Both the position numbers and the translations under genes were made by a program. The notes beneath the pieces were generated by a model. The model ran no database searches. It was given only the letters and a program-made list of their open reading frames with translations, and was not told where the DNA came from. From Clostridia bacterium (GTDB lineage: Bacteria > Bacillota > Clostridia > Oscillospirales > CAG-272), in assembly GCA_900769475.1 (NCBI GenBank), contig CAAGGQ010000081.1:1-64000 (forward strand): DNA of 64,000 bases. Direction: 5' to 3'. Positions 7,406 to 16,111 of this stretch are shown here, piece after piece; within the stretch, counting starts at the first letter, position 1; each line of letters begins with the position of its first letter.

Positions 7406-8191
7406 TTACCCAAACACCTCGGCGGCGGCGACGAGACGAAGCATATCCTCGTCCACGCGGTCGCGACCGTAGGCGTCGAAAAAGCGATCCCGATATTGGT
7501 CGGTCTTGAGATTGAAATTCAAGGTCCATGCTCCCCAGAAAAGATCCACGTGGCGATCTCCCACGCCACCGTTGCCAAGGTCGATAAAGCCACTGAATTT
7601 CCAAGCCTCCAGCATAATATTGGGCAGACAGTAGTCCCCGTGTAGCAGGGTGTCGTTTTGGAAGAGGTGGCCGTTCTTCTCCACGACCGCCCAGGCCTCC
7701 TCCGCCGAGGCGTAGCCCCAGTTATCGGGAAACAGGGAGGCATCGTAGTTCCCTTCCCGATAATTCTTTTCCACCGTGGCAAGATAGGCCTCCATGCGGT
7801 TTTGCACAGGACAGTCGGTGTGATCCAGCTCGTGCAGAGCACGCAAGCGCTCTGCCAAAAGGTCGCACAAGCGCCGTGGGTCCTCCAAATACGTGGCGTG
7901 GGTACAATCCTCGCCCTCCACACGGGAGGTCAAAAGCCAATCCTTCTCGTCCGAAAGATATTCCAGCACCTCGGCGCCCAAGCCCTTTTTGTGAAAGTAG
8001 CGATCCAGACTTGCTTCCCTCTCCAGCGTTCCCTTGGGAGCCGATTTGAGATAATAGCCTCCGTCGCGGTCAATAAAGATCACCCGTGCATCGGGGGAAC
8101 AACTGCTGTCGTAGACCTCTGCCCCCTCCATCAGCCCGTGAAATTCCTTTGGATATTGGGAAAGAGTGGGTGTGATCAAAGTTCGTTTCAT
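7406..8191 (-). CDS. APH(3')-like aminoglycoside/small-molecule phosphotransferase
   Basis: 261 residues, the usual APH(3') length. Visible elements are YYLKS (ATP-binding Lys49), LEREA (Glu58), the Brenner motif HGDYCLPNIML (catalytic Asp186, Asn191), and SGFIDLGNGGVGDRHVDL with the metal-binding Asp204. The HGDxCLPNIM...SGFIDxG spacing is that of APH(3') kinases, which phosphorylate the 3'-OH of kanamycin/neomycin with ATP or GTP. Whether this distant chromosomal homologue does so is unknown; it could act on another aminosugar. It is the last gene of the long leftward train and lies 11 bp after the SASA esterase. Confidence 0.85.
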   Translation of the reverse strand: MKRTLITPTLSQYPKEFHGLMEGAEVYDSSCSPDARVIFIDRDGGYYLKSAPKGTLEREASLDRYFHKKGLGAEVLEYLSDEKDWLLTSRVEGEDCTHATYLEDPRRLCDLLAERLRALHELDHTDCPVQNRMEAYLATVEKNYREGNYDASLFPDNWGYASAEEAWAVVEKNGHLFQNDTLLHGDYCLPNIMLEAWKFSGFIDLGNGGVGDRHVDLFWGAWTLNFNLKTDQYRDRFFDAYGRDRVDEDMLRLVAAAEVFG

Positions 8192-8202
8192 ACCGCGTCC
8201 CC

Positions 8203-8955
8203 TTATTTCCCAATGATGGAAAGCTCCTCGTACGCCTTGGCGTAGCGGAGACCGAACTCGCGCAGAGAGCGCGTATCAAAGTGAAGGTTGTCCTCCTTTA
8301 AGGTAAAGCCCTCGGAGGAAACCACTCTGCAAAGAGGAAGCTCCTTGGCAATCTCGTGGAAGTTCCGGTTCATCTGAGCAAAGCGCGCTTTGCGTCCCAG
8401 AGCCTCCACGTCGATCACATGGGAAAGCTCTCCTATAATAATCGGCACGTTCTCGGCACCAAGATCGCGGCGCATGGAGGTGATCATGGTCAAAAAGCGC
8501 TCCTTGTAGCTATCCACCAGAGCCTGCTCGTGGCAATCGCTCTCGCCCTGATGCCAAAGGATTCCCGCCAGACGCGCGGTGCGCATGGCAAGCTTGGTCA
8601 TCATGACGGCGTGATCGTAAAGGATCTCGCCCGGCATCCATTGAGAAAGTCTCGTACCGCCGTCGGCACAAGGGATAAGACCGATCCTCTTTTCGGTGCT
8701 TTCGGCAAGGTAATTTGCAAAGGATGCTCCAAGGCTGGCACCGCTTTTGGTTTTGCCGAAGAGCTTACGGTCGGGATTGATGGGCTCGCTCATTTTTTGC
8801 CAGCGTCCCATCCGGAGCATCAGACAGCTTGGATTCTGAATCGGCTCCATATCCGAAAGCTCACCGCGCCCCGCCATATTGGATTGTCCGATGAGAAGGA
8901 AGGAATAAACCTCATCATCAATCGTCTGCAGTCCGTCTTTAATAACCTCTGCCAT
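8203..8955 (-). CDS. SASA/CE6-like carbohydrate acetylesterase
   Basis: 250 residues, cytoplasmic by lack of a signal peptide. LLIGQSNMAGRG holds the nucleophile (Ser25). ILWHQGESD is the conserved block near residue 140, and HFDTRSLREFGLRYA near 225 holds the catalytic His. This matches the sialate-O-acetylesterase/DUF303 family, which removes O-acetyl groups from sialic acids or xylans. The ATG at 8955 has GGAGG 10 bp upstream, whereas the in-frame TTG at 8964 is too close to it. It follows the MBL gene by only 5 bp. Confidence 0.87.
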   Translation of the reverse strand: MAEVIKDGLQTIDDEVYSFLLIGQSNMAGRGELSDMEPIQNPSCLMLRMGRWQKMSEPINPDRKLFGKTKSGASLGASFANYLAESTEKRIGLIPCADGGTRLSQWMPGEILYDHAVMMTKLAMRTARLAGILWHQGESDCHEQALVDSYKERFLTMITSMRRDLGAENVPIIIGELSHVIDVEALGRKARFAQMNRNFHEIAKELPLCRVVSSEGFTLKEDNLHFDTRSLREFGLRYAKAYEELSIIGK

Positions 8956-8960
8956 CTTGA

Positions 8961-9800
8961 TCAAACCTCCAAAATCAAGCCGTCATAGGAAACCGAAAAT
9001 CCAATCTTGGCGGCGCTTTCGGAAAGCTCGTCGTGCAGGGGGTTGCCGTTGTGGGAGAAGTGGTTGACGTAGCAGATCGTCTTTTCATCCACCGCGCCCA
9101 TTTCGCGCAGTCTTTCAAGCACCTTCTGATCGGTATCCAGCCCCATATGGGAGCTGCTCTCCTTGGAGGGCAGATGCGCAAACGTGCAATCCAGGGAGAT
9201 CATATCAAAGTAGAGCTTCTTTTCCTTGATGTAATCAAACACTTCCTCAAAGAAATATCCGCTATCGTGCGCGTAAAGAATCGTCTTGCCGCCGTGCTTG
9301 ATGGCGTAGAAGAGTGCCAGCTTGCCCTCGGAATCGCCCGCGTGGTGTGCGGGGAACGGGATCAGCGTATACTCGCCCAGCTCCATGGGCTGGAAGGGCT
9401 TGGCAATGAAATATTCCAGGATGACATCCTTTTTCGCTCCCGCAAGATCTTTTTGCATCCGCTCGTAAAGCTGCTCGGAGCAAACGATCTGCAGCTTCTC
9501 CTCGGTCATGTTATGAGCGTAGCATCCGCCGTGACGAAGCAGATCGGTGGAGTAGTAGTGGTCAGAGTGGCTGTGGGTAAAAACGATGTACTTGATCTTA
9601 TCACCGCGAATGTTCTGAGCGTGGAAATGCGCCATGGTATCGGGGGGGAAATCCATCAGAAGCTCATCGTTGATGATGGACTGGGAACGGGTACGGAAGT
9701 TCTTTCCGCCCAGCTTCCAAGCCTCCTGACAATACTCACAATTGCAAAATACCGCGGGAAAGCCCTCGGCTGCCGCAGTTCCCAAATACTGAAATTTCAT
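8961..9800 (-). CDS. MBL-fold metallohydrolase (PhnP-like)
   Basis: 279 residues. FNxN-type start YLGTAAAEGFPAVFCNCEYC, then the metallo-beta-lactamase motif THSHSDHYYSTDLL, PAHHAGDSEG, and YAHDSGYF; the C-terminal CYVNHFSHNG completes the metal site. The Cys pair CNCEYC near the N-terminus is typical of the PhnP/phosphoribosyl cyclic phosphodiesterase branch. A phosphodiester or lactone substrate is likely; the exact one is unknown. It belongs to the same leftward train, and a second MBL protein lies at 11824-12618. Confidence 0.87.
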   Translation of the reverse strand: MKFQYLGTAAAEGFPAVFCNCEYCQEAWKLGGKNFRTRSQSIINDELLMDFPPDTMAHFHAQNIRGDKIKYIVFTHSHSDHYYSTDLLRHGGCYAHNMTEEKLQIVCSEQLYERMQKDLAGAKKDVILEYFIAKPFQPMELGEYTLIPFPAHHAGDSEGKLALFYAIKHGGKTILYAHDSGYFFEEVFDYIKEKKLYFDMISLDCTFAHLPSKESSSHMGLDTDQKVLERLREMGAVDEKTICYVNHFSHNGNPLHDELSESAAKIGFSVSYDGLILEV

Positions 9801-9836
9801 GGTGTGTTCTCTCCTTTTTATGTCGTATTTTTAAAA

Positions 9837-10634
9837 TCAAAGAATAAACTTATCGCTCTCCTGCAGATCCAAAAGATCAATGGCGCGGGAAAAGATCTGT
9901 TCGGCGTCCTCAAAATAGCTCTGCGAATGGGAGTCACTTCCCAGATAGAACTTGCATCCCGCCGCCTTGGCAATGCGGAACATCCGAAGAACGCGATCGG
10001 CCTCCTCGGGGGCAAAGGTCATATCGTCCTTGTTCAGCTCAATGCCCACACCCACCTGTGCAGCTTTGGCAAAAAGACGTTCCATTTCGGCGGTGGGAAT
10101 CAGATCCAGGGTCTGCAAATAGTCCTCCCGTGTTTTTTTGTGAAGGATCAGACAGCAAGCCAAGTGGGCAATGCCGATCTTATGGAAAGGCAGATCCTTT
10201 TGCAAGAAAGCATCCAGACGCTTGACCCACAGTTTGGCGCGTGTTTCGGGCATTCCGTCATCGTCCTCGTCGCGCACGAAGGGCATGTGCATGTGGGTGG
10301 TGGGAATGATCACGAAATCAAAATCGTCAAAGCGCTCGGGAGGAAGCCCCAGGGTCATATTGCGATCCATCTCACACTCGCATCCAAACAGGAAGCGTAC
10401 CCCATCGGCCTGGGGCAAGGGCTTGATCTGATCGATGTGCTCAAAGGGCTGCCTCTCATACCAAGGGCTGGCACCGGGAACCGTGCTATCCCAATAATGA
10501 TCGGTAATGCAAATGGTGGAAAGATTATTTTTTACCGCATATTTCAAAATGTTCTCCTTGGTCTGCTCGGGATCCTTGCAGCAAAGGGAAAGTGTGGAAT
10601 GAAGATGCAGATCATGGTCGTAGGTAAATTTCAT
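9837..10634 (-). CDS. PHP-domain phosphoesterase
   Basis: 265 residues with the four PHP metal motifs: HDLHLHSTLS (residues 8-15), CITDHYWDS, the GCECEMD region, and YLGSDSHSQ near the C-terminus. The length and motif order match histidinol-phosphatase-like PHP enzymes, but there is no his operon here. The role is therefore left as metal-dependent phosphoesterase. Gaps of about 35 bp to both neighbours fit co-transcription. Confidence 0.87.
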   Translation of the reverse strand: MKFTYDHDLHLHSTLSLCCKDPEQTKENILKYAVKNNLSTICITDHYWDSTVPGASPWYERQPFEHIDQIKPLPQADGVRFLFGCECEMDRNMTLGLPPERFDDFDFVIIPTTHMHMPFVRDEDDDGMPETRAKLWVKRLDAFLQKDLPFHKIGIAHLACCLILHKKTREDYLQTLDLIPTAEMERLFAKAAQVGVGIELNKDDMTFAPEEADRVLRMFRIAKAAGCKFYLGSDSHSQSYFEDAEQIFSRAIDLLDLQESDKFIL

Positions 10635-10667
10635 AAAGGTCTCTCGCTTTCTTTTAGAATCGTGGAA

Positions 10668-11183
10668 TCATAGAAAAAACAGGGTTTCTTCCTGTGGGCG
10701 GATCTCCCCGTGAAAGGGGGCCGGGCAGGCATCCTCGGCAGGATAGCCCATGGGCATCAGCGCCGTTACAGTGACCGATGGGGGAAGCTCCAGCACCTGC
10801 TTGACCTCCTCCGAGTCAAACACTCCAACCCAGCAGGAGCCGATTCCCTCCTCCCACGCGGAAAGCATCATGTGGGTGGCAACAATGGCGGCATCGGTCT
10901 CCCCCGAAGGGTGACCGTTCATGCGCTTGTTCTTCCAGCAAAGCTCCCCGTCGTAAGCAATGACCAAGACCGTGGGAGCATTGAAAGTGAAACGGCAAAT
11001 CGACGCCAGCAACTTCCGTTTTTCCTCGCTGTTTACCACAAAGATCTTTTGGGGCTGAAAGTTGCAAGCGGTAGGAGCCACCCGCCCGGCCTCCAGGATC
11101 CGCTCCAGGATCGAAGGTTCGATGGGGATGGATTGGTAGGAGCGCACCGAATACCGCTCCTTGGCAAGCTCTAAAAAATTCAT
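10668..11183 (-). CDS. Nitroreductase family protein
   Basis: 171 residues. MNFLELAKERYSVRSY is the FMN-phosphate binding start of small nitroreductases. ILEAGRVAPTACNFQPQKI and the GIGSCWVGVF segment follow, with a C-terminal GYPAE. Such flavoproteins reduce nitro groups, quinones or enones using NAD(P)H. The family is dimeric and cytoplasmic. It lies 11 bp after the DUF3267 gene. Confidence 0.9.
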   Translation of the reverse strand: MNFLELAKERYSVRSYQSIPIEPSILERILEAGRVAPTACNFQPQKIFVVNSEEKRKLLASICRFTFNAPTVLVIAYDGELCWKNKRMNGHPSGETDAAIVATHMMLSAWEEGIGSCWVGVFDSEEVKQVLELPPSVTVTALMPMGYPAEDACPAPFHGEIRPQEETLFFL

Positions 11184-11193
11184 GACATTCTCC

Positions 11194-11796
11194 TTACTGT
11201 AGGATATAAAAGGTTTGCTCGGGGCCGGTATCCTTCATTAAGGTATTGGGATCCCGATAACGGAACAAAAACAGAAGCGTGACGTATAGATCTCCGCAAC
11301 ATCCGCCCACGTGCAATCCCAAAAGCACCAGCGCGCCAATATAAAATATAGGGTGTAAGAAAAAGAACCAAATCACCAAAGCGCCAAAAACCAGGTCAAA
11401 AACCACAAAGGGGGCAAGAAGTGCCACCAGGGCGGTTTTGCGATAGGTGTAAATGGCGGGGACTCCGCAAAACGCACAGCTCCAGCTCAGCCCAAAGGTC
11501 AGTTTTTGTCCCGTGAGCACCTTATAAGCAATGCCATGCACCAGCTCGTGGAAAACGATGTAAATCAGCATCACAAGGATGAGCCCCAGGGGAAACAGCA
11601 TCCGCACCGTGCCCGAAATCTCCTCCCAGGTACGCGAGGTATTCATGAGCGGGAGAACGCCAATGACAAACACCGCAACCATAATGACCAGGGCAATCAG
11701 ATTGAAAAGGATGCCCACCTTTTTATCCTTGGCGTTCAGATAATAGATCTTTTGGTAGCCAGCAGGCAATTCGGATTCGTGGGTTTTCTGTTTCAT
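11194..11796 (-). CDS. DUF3267-type membrane metalloprotease-like protein
   Basis: 200 residues with four or five membrane segments. IVFHELVHGIAYKVLTG carries an HExxH-like zinc motif (HELVH) inside the membrane region, as in DUF3267/site-2-protease-like proteins. FGLSWSCAFCGVPAIYTYRKT follows. No substrate is known for the family. A Shine-Dalgarno (GGAAAAGGAGGA) precedes the ATG. It lies between an MBL hydrolase and a nitroreductase in the leftward train. Confidence 0.8.
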   Translation of the reverse strand: MKQKTHESELPAGYQKIYYLNAKDKKVGILFNLIALVIMVAVFVIGVLPLMNTSRTWEEISGTVRMLFPLGLILVMLIYIVFHELVHGIAYKVLTGQKLTFGLSWSCAFCGVPAIYTYRKTALVALLAPFVVFDLVFGALVIWFFFLHPIFYIGALVLLGLHVGGCCGDLYVTLLFLFRYRDPNTLMKDTGPEQTFYILQ

Positions 11797-11823
11797 AGAC
11801 TTCCTCCTTTTCCTTTTTATATG

Positions 11824-12618
11824 TTATACGGTGACACAGAGCCCATCGTAAGCAACGTGGGCACCAAAGGCCCCTGCAATCTCCTCGGTTTCGTCGTGGG
11901 GCTTGTGCAATGAGGGCGCCAAATGGGAAAGATAGATCCGGGTTTGATCATGGATGATCTTCACGGTGCGCAGAGACGGAAGCATCAGACGGAGCATGGG
12001 AATGCTGTTGTGCTCGGCAAAGCGCAGATCGCCCTCGTAGTCCCCTACCGTACAGTCGAAAACGGCAAGATCCAGCTTGGAACCCCGCAAAAAGCGATAA
12101 GTGGGATGCAAGAGCCATGCACCGTCACAGCCGTAAAAGATCTTCTTTTCGTTCTTTTCCAAAAGAAGATGCTGGGGATAGGCCTCGGGGGCATGATTGG
12201 CGGGCAAGCCGGTGAGCTTGGTGCCATCGGCCATACAGTAGGTTTCCAAAGGGGCCATGGGCATCAGTTGCACGTTCTCCATCGCCGCCACGGGGGCATC
12301 CCGATGGATCCAAACACGCAGAGGCGAGGAGCACTCCCGTGCGATAGCGGCAATGTGCGCCGCTTGAAAATGATCTCCGTGAAGATGGGTCACGATCACG
12401 TCGGTGATCTTCCCCCACGGGGTACCCAGGATTCGCAAAGACTCCGGGGTGTGAACTCCGCAATCTACCAATACCGAGCCGTTGATCAGCAGGGCCGAGG
12501 AGCGGCGGGCATCCTTATCAAAGCAATCCTTGCAATCGGTTTGCAAACGCTTGGAAAAATCCGCGGCACAGGTGCCGAGAAACTGTAATTCAAACGTGTT
12601 TTTTTCTATGTTACACAT
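11824..12618 (-). CDS. MBL-fold metallohydrolase
   Basis: 264 residues. It opens LQFLGTCAADFSKRLQTDC, with Cys residues near the N-terminus as in PhnP-like proteins. The metal motif VTHLHGDHFQAAHI, NHAPEA and YGCDGAWL follow, and the C-terminal YLSHLAPSLHKPHDE closes the site. It is distantly paralogous to the MBL protein at 8961-9800. Its start codon overlaps the GNAT stop by one base. The substrate is unknown. Confidence 0.85.
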   Translation of the reverse strand: MCNIEKNTFELQFLGTCAADFSKRLQTDCKDCFDKDARRSSALLINGSVLVDCGVHTPESLRILGTPWGKITDVIVTHLHGDHFQAAHIAAIARECSSPLRVWIHRDAPVAAMENVQLMPMAPLETYCMADGTKLTGLPANHAPEAYPQHLLLEKNEKKIFYGCDGAWLLHPTYRFLRGSKLDLAVFDCTVGDYEGDLRFAEHNSIPMLRLMLPSLRTVKIIHDQTRIYLSHLAPSLHKPHDETEEIAGAFGAHVAYDGLCVTV

Positions 12619-13079
12619 TATTTGTCTCCTTTAAATGTTCCATCCAATTCCAGCGTCATGGTGACGTGGGGAATGCCTTCTTCCAAAAAAACAGGAGAAG
12701 CATCCGCAAATCCAAGGCGGCGATAAAAGCCACAGGCGTGCTGCTGGGAATGAAGAACAAGGGTGCGGCAGGGCATGCGCCGACGGATAGCGGGAATAGC
12801 ATCCTGCATCAGGCGCGTACCGTAGCCCTTGCCGTGGGGGATGGAGAGAACTCTGCCGATCTGCACCGCGTCCTCCGCGGTACGGAAGGCGCGCAGGTAG
12901 GCCAAGATGTGTCCGTCCTCCTCCAGAAAGCAATGCAGGCTTTGGTAATCCACGCCATCAAAGTCCCGGCAAACGATATGCTGCTCCATCAAAAAGACCT
13001 CGGTTCGAGCGCGCACGATCTCGTAAAGCTCCCGGGTGGTCAATTCATCGAAGGAGCGAATTTGGAAAGTTCCCTGCAT
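12618..13079 (-). CDS. GNAT-family N-acetyltransferase (ElaA-like)
   Basis: 153 residues. The N-terminal FDELTTRELYEIVRARTEVFLMEQ is characteristic of the ElaA branch. The acetyl-CoA loop is IGRVLSIPHGKGYGTRLM (about 88-105). ACGFYRRLGFADASPVFLEEGIPHVTM follows. It transfers acetyl from acetyl-CoA to a primary amine; the acceptor is unknown. Good GGAGG-type ribosome site, and it sits tightly within the train. Confidence 0.88.
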   Translation of the reverse strand: MQGTFQIRSFDELTTRELYEIVRARTEVFLMEQHIVCRDFDGVDYQSLHCFLEEDGHILAYLRAFRTAEDAVQIGRVLSIPHGKGYGTRLMQDAIPAIRRRMPCRTLVLHSQQHACGFYRRLGFADASPVFLEEGIPHVTMTLELDGTFKGDK

Positions 13080-13109
13080 CCGAGCACCTCCTTATCTCAC
13101 GTATTCTTC

Positions 13110-13832
13110 TTATTTTGACACCGCATTGACCGCGTTGATCACGATTTGCCGCTCCTCCTCGGATACCGGCTCATCGAACTCATTAAAATCGTTGTTTGTA
13201 ATATCCTTTTCCGTAAGGAGCTTGTACCAGCAAAGGGCCAGCAGATAACGTCCTGCCCCCTTCGACGCGTGGTAGGTATCCCGGTGCACCCGCTCCATGC
13301 CGCTCCGAGAAGCGAGGAGCATGGCCTCACCGCAGGGAATAATGGCATCGGCTTCAATGGCCTTAGCCATGCGGGCATAGCAATCCCGTGCCTGTGCCAG
13401 CATCTCCTCGGGAGTGGAATATCCCATTTTCTCCATCAGACGCGCGCTCCCCTGCTCGTACGCCCAGGTCTGATGCACCAGGAGCTTGGCGTGGGGACAG
13501 TATTTGCGAATGTATTCGGCCAGCGCCTCGGCATAAGGGGTGTAGGTTTGGTAACGGTCGCTGAAATGGCTGGCCTGCTGCAAGGTAATATAGTCCCAGT
13601 CATCGCTCTCCAGCGCCTGACGAATGGACACCTTGATGCCGGTCTTTTCGCCGTTGAATTCAAAATCGTACGCCGCCTTATCATCCAGCATGTTCAGATA
13701 ATGACTGCGCAAAGAGCAGCCGCCGATGTAAAGATTGACGGCCTTGAGCGCCACGCCATCCTGCTTGGCGATGGCGTGCAGATACCGCTGGGCATCCTGG
13801 GAAAAGCTGTTGCCAATGGATAAGATTTTCAT
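13110..13832 (-). CDS. DUF4886 SGNH-like hydrolase, copy 1
   Basis: 240 residues from the ATG at 13832; the longer upstream frame is spurious because GGAGG lies just before this ATG. MKILSIGNSFSQDAQRYLH gives the SGNH nucleophile block (Ser9). LQQASHF is block III-like, and DTYHASKGAGRY near 200 supplies the Asp-x-x-His pair. No signal peptide. About three quarters of the positions agree by eye with the next gene, so this is a tandem duplication. The predicted activity is deacylation of a carbohydrate, by analogy. Confidence 0.85.
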   Translation of the reverse strand: MKILSIGNSFSQDAQRYLHAIAKQDGVALKAVNLYIGGCSLRSHYLNMLDDKAAYDFEFNGEKTGIKVSIRQALESDDWDYITLQQASHFSDRYQTYTPYAEALAEYIRKYCPHAKLLVHQTWAYEQGSARLMEKMGYSTPEEMLAQARDCYARMAKAIEADAIIPCGEAMLLASRSGMERVHRDTYHASKGAGRYLLALCWYKLLTEKDITNNDFNEFDEPVSEEERQIVINAVNAVSK

Positions 13833-13893
13833 AATATACCTCCAAACGAATGTTAAAGCAAGTAATTTTGACGGGGACCGCGCGAGCCCCGGA

Positions 13894-14631
13894 TCATTGG
13901 ATTTGGGAAATTCCAACGGTCTCGTTGACCGCACGGATGGCGATTTCACGATCGGCCTCGGTGACGGGAGTGTCGAACTCGGCAAAGGTATTGCCGGTAA
14001 TTCCCCTTCCCGTAAGATATTTGAACCAGCAAAGCGCCAAAAGATAGCGCCCTGCCCCACGGGAGGCGTGGCAGTCATCGTAATACAAATTTTCGCTTCC
14101 CAGCTGATAAGCCCGCAGCATGGCAGCGCCGCTGGGAATCATGCCGTCGGCTTCGATCAGCGCAGCGGCACGGCGGTAACATTCCTCCACCTTGGCAAAC
14201 ATCTCCTCGGGGGTGGAATATCCCATTTTGGTTACCAAATGAGGGCTATCCTTTTTGTACGCCCAGGTTTGATGGATCAGAAGCTTGGCGTTGGGACAGT
14301 ATTTTTTTACATACTCCGCCAAAGCCTGAAGATAAGGAGTGTAGGTTTCCCATTTGTCGCTGACGAGGCTTCCCTGCTGCAGGGTGACCACATCCCAATC
14401 GTCGCTGGCCAAAGCCTGACGGATGGAGACCTTCAGTCCCGTCTTTTCTCCGTTAAATTCATAATCGTAGTAGGCGTTGTCGTCCAGCATATTCAGATAA
14501 TGCTTACGGAGGGGACATCCTCCGATGTAAAGATTGACGGCGCGCAGACTCACGCCATCATGCTTGGCAAGAGCGTGGAGATACCGCTGGGCGTCCTGGG
14601 AAAGGCTGTTGCCAATGGATAAGATCTTCAT
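13894..14631 (-). CDS. DUF4886 SGNH-like hydrolase, copy 2
   Basis: 245 residues. Same architecture as the downstream neighbour: MKILSIGNSLSQDAQRYLH, VTLQQGSLVSDKWETY, WAYKKDSPHLVTKMGYSTPEEM, and DDCHASRGAGRYLLALCWFKYL. Both copies keep the catalytic Ser and Asp/His. The differences cluster around the segment following LQQ (GSLVSDKWE versus ASHFSDRYQ), next to the active site, which suggests divergence in substrate choice. Confidence 0.85.
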   Translation of the reverse strand: MKILSIGNSLSQDAQRYLHALAKHDGVSLRAVNLYIGGCPLRKHYLNMLDDNAYYDYEFNGEKTGLKVSIRQALASDDWDVVTLQQGSLVSDKWETYTPYLQALAEYVKKYCPNAKLLIHQTWAYKKDSPHLVTKMGYSTPEEMFAKVEECYRRAAALIEADGMIPSGAAMLRAYQLGSENLYYDDCHASRGAGRYLLALCWFKYLTGRGITGNTFAEFDTPVTEADREIAIRAVNETVGISQIQ

Positions 14632-14670
14632 GACGTACCTCTAACATAATAATCGATGTATTTTGCAAAT

Positions 14671-15372
14671 TTACGATTGACAAGCTATAATGAAATCACC
14701 GAAGAGCAATCGATTCTCCTCACTGATGGCAAACAAGCGCTCAGGATGCCATTGATAGGCCCGCAGATAGCGCTCGCCGCCCAGGTAGAAGGCCTCCACA
14801 ACGCCGTCGTCGGCAAATGCCATGGGTTCAAGCTCTGCTCCCAACGCCTTGACCGCCTGGTGATGAAAGCTGTTTGCCGTCATGCGGTCGGAAGGGATCA
14901 TAGCGCGCAAGGGGGTGTTTTCCAGAATCTGCACCTCATGAGACGGAGCAAACCGCGGCTCGGTTTGCAGGTGTGAAATCGATCCCGGGCGCTCGCTGGG
15001 CAGATCCTGATAGAGGGTTCCTCCCAGGGCCACGTTGACCAGCTGGGCACCGCGACAAATGGCCAGGATCGGCTTGCTTGTGGGAAGCACTCTTTGCAGA
15101 ACGTCGAACTCCAACTCATCGCGTAAGGGTTGGATTTCTCCGCAGGTTGCCCCGGGCGTTTCCCCATAATACTTGGGGTCGATATCCTCCCCGCCCGTGA
15201 ATAAAAAGCCATCGCAAAGCTCAACAAAGCGATCCCGGGTGGATGCCTCGGTAACATAGGGCAACAGAAGCGGCAGGCCGCCCGAGCGCTCAATGGCGTT
15301 AACGTAGGCAATTAAAATTCTCGCGCTTTTCTCGGAATCGATCTCTCCGAGAATTCCAATGATGGGTTTCAT
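14671..15372 (-). CDS. Peptidase C26 / gamma-glutamyl-gamma-aminobutyrate hydrolase family (class I glutamine amidotransferase fold)
   Basis: 233 residues. MKPIIGILG, LFTGGEDIDPKYYGE, the nucleophile elbow AICRGAQ (Cys106), HHQAVKALG, and WHPERL near 218 with the catalytic His and Glu. This is the PuuD/C26 family, which hydrolyses gamma-glutamyl amides. I chose ATG 15372 because homologues begin there; an in-frame ATG at 15405 overlapping the upstream stop is possible. There are no putrescine genes nearby, so the substrate is open. Confidence 0.87.
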   Translation of the reverse strand: MKPIIGILGEIDSEKSARILIAYVNAIERSGGLPLLLPYVTEASTRDRFVELCDGFLFTGGEDIDPKYYGETPGATCGEIQPLRDELEFDVLQRVLPTSKPILAICRGAQLVNVALGGTLYQDLPSERPGSISHLQTEPRFAPSHEVQILENTPLRAMIPSDRMTANSFHHQAVKALGAELEPMAFADDGVVEAFYLGGERYLRAYQWHPERLFAISEENRLLFGDFIIACQS

Positions 15373-15404
15373 GGGAATACCTGTTTTACTCACAGTCACC
15401 AACA

Positions 15405-16052
15405 TCAGCTGCCGATGTTATCGGCAGAATAGTTCTCCAGCTCAAAGCCCTCGATGTTGACGTCGGCGGCGGCAATTCCCAACTCCCGACAGATGACCGA
15501 GAGCACCTTGCCGCCCATGTAGGCCGCGCCCACCTTGGTGTTGTAGTGAGTCATATCCGAGCAGCACTCGGCAGAGGCCTTAACGCTGTGGGTGTAAAGA
15601 TCGTTGATCAGAGTATCGGTATCCTTCAGAGTCTCCAGCGCTACGGCGTTGTATTTTTCGATGATGGCATTGTGACGGTGGAAGATGGGGCTGGTATAGC
15701 CCTCCTCACGCACGGAGGTGGAGGTGGCAAAGACCACCTTTGCCTTAGGGAACAGCGTACGGATGCGCTTATTGATACGGCGAAGCATCTCGGCGTAATG
15801 CTCGGGAGAGGAAATGGGTTCCTCATCATAGAGCTCGATCACGTCCCAAAGGCCCGTGTTCCAATGCACCAGATCGATGTCATCGGGCCACTCGCCCTTC
15901 GTCTTCCAATCATGAAGAAACCGAAGGGTGTACTGGGAAAATCTGCAATTTTCCGGGGGATAGTAAACCTCTGCCACGCCCTCCAGGGCTGCCTTTACAT
16001 ACTTGTCATACCCCATTCGAATGGAGTCGCCGATGAGAACGATTTTTTTCAT
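15405..16052 (-). CDS. SGNH/GDSL hydrolase
   Basis: 215 residues. MKKIVLIGDSIRMGYDKYV holds the GDS nucleophile (Ser10). NTGLWDV is the block with the conserved Asn. SDMTHYNTKVGAAYMG near 180 gives the Asp-x-x-His catalytic pair. Cytoplasmic, with no signal peptide. Together with two DUF4886 proteins, the SASA esterase and the NodB-SGNH fusion, this makes five SGNH-type active sites within 12 kb. Substrate unknown. Confidence 0.87.
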   Translation of the reverse strand: MKKIVLIGDSIRMGYDKYVKAALEGVAEVYYPPENCRFSQYTLRFLHDWKTKGEWPDDIDLVHWNTGLWDVIELYDEEPISSPEHYAEMLRRINKRIRTLFPKAKVVFATSTSVREEGYTSPIFHRHNAIIEKYNAVALETLKDTDTLINDLYTHSVKASAECCSDMTHYNTKVGAAYMGGKVLSVICRELGIAAADVNIEGFELENYSADNIGS

Positions 16053-16111
16053 GTTGTTGCTCCTTTTATGTTATTCATTATTTTTGATTTTTAATGTTTT
16101 TACCTTGCTTT

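Noticed and set aside
9033..10673. A 546-codon plus-strand open frame across the MBL and PHP genes
   Set aside because: Antisense shadow of two well-defined genes; no start signal.
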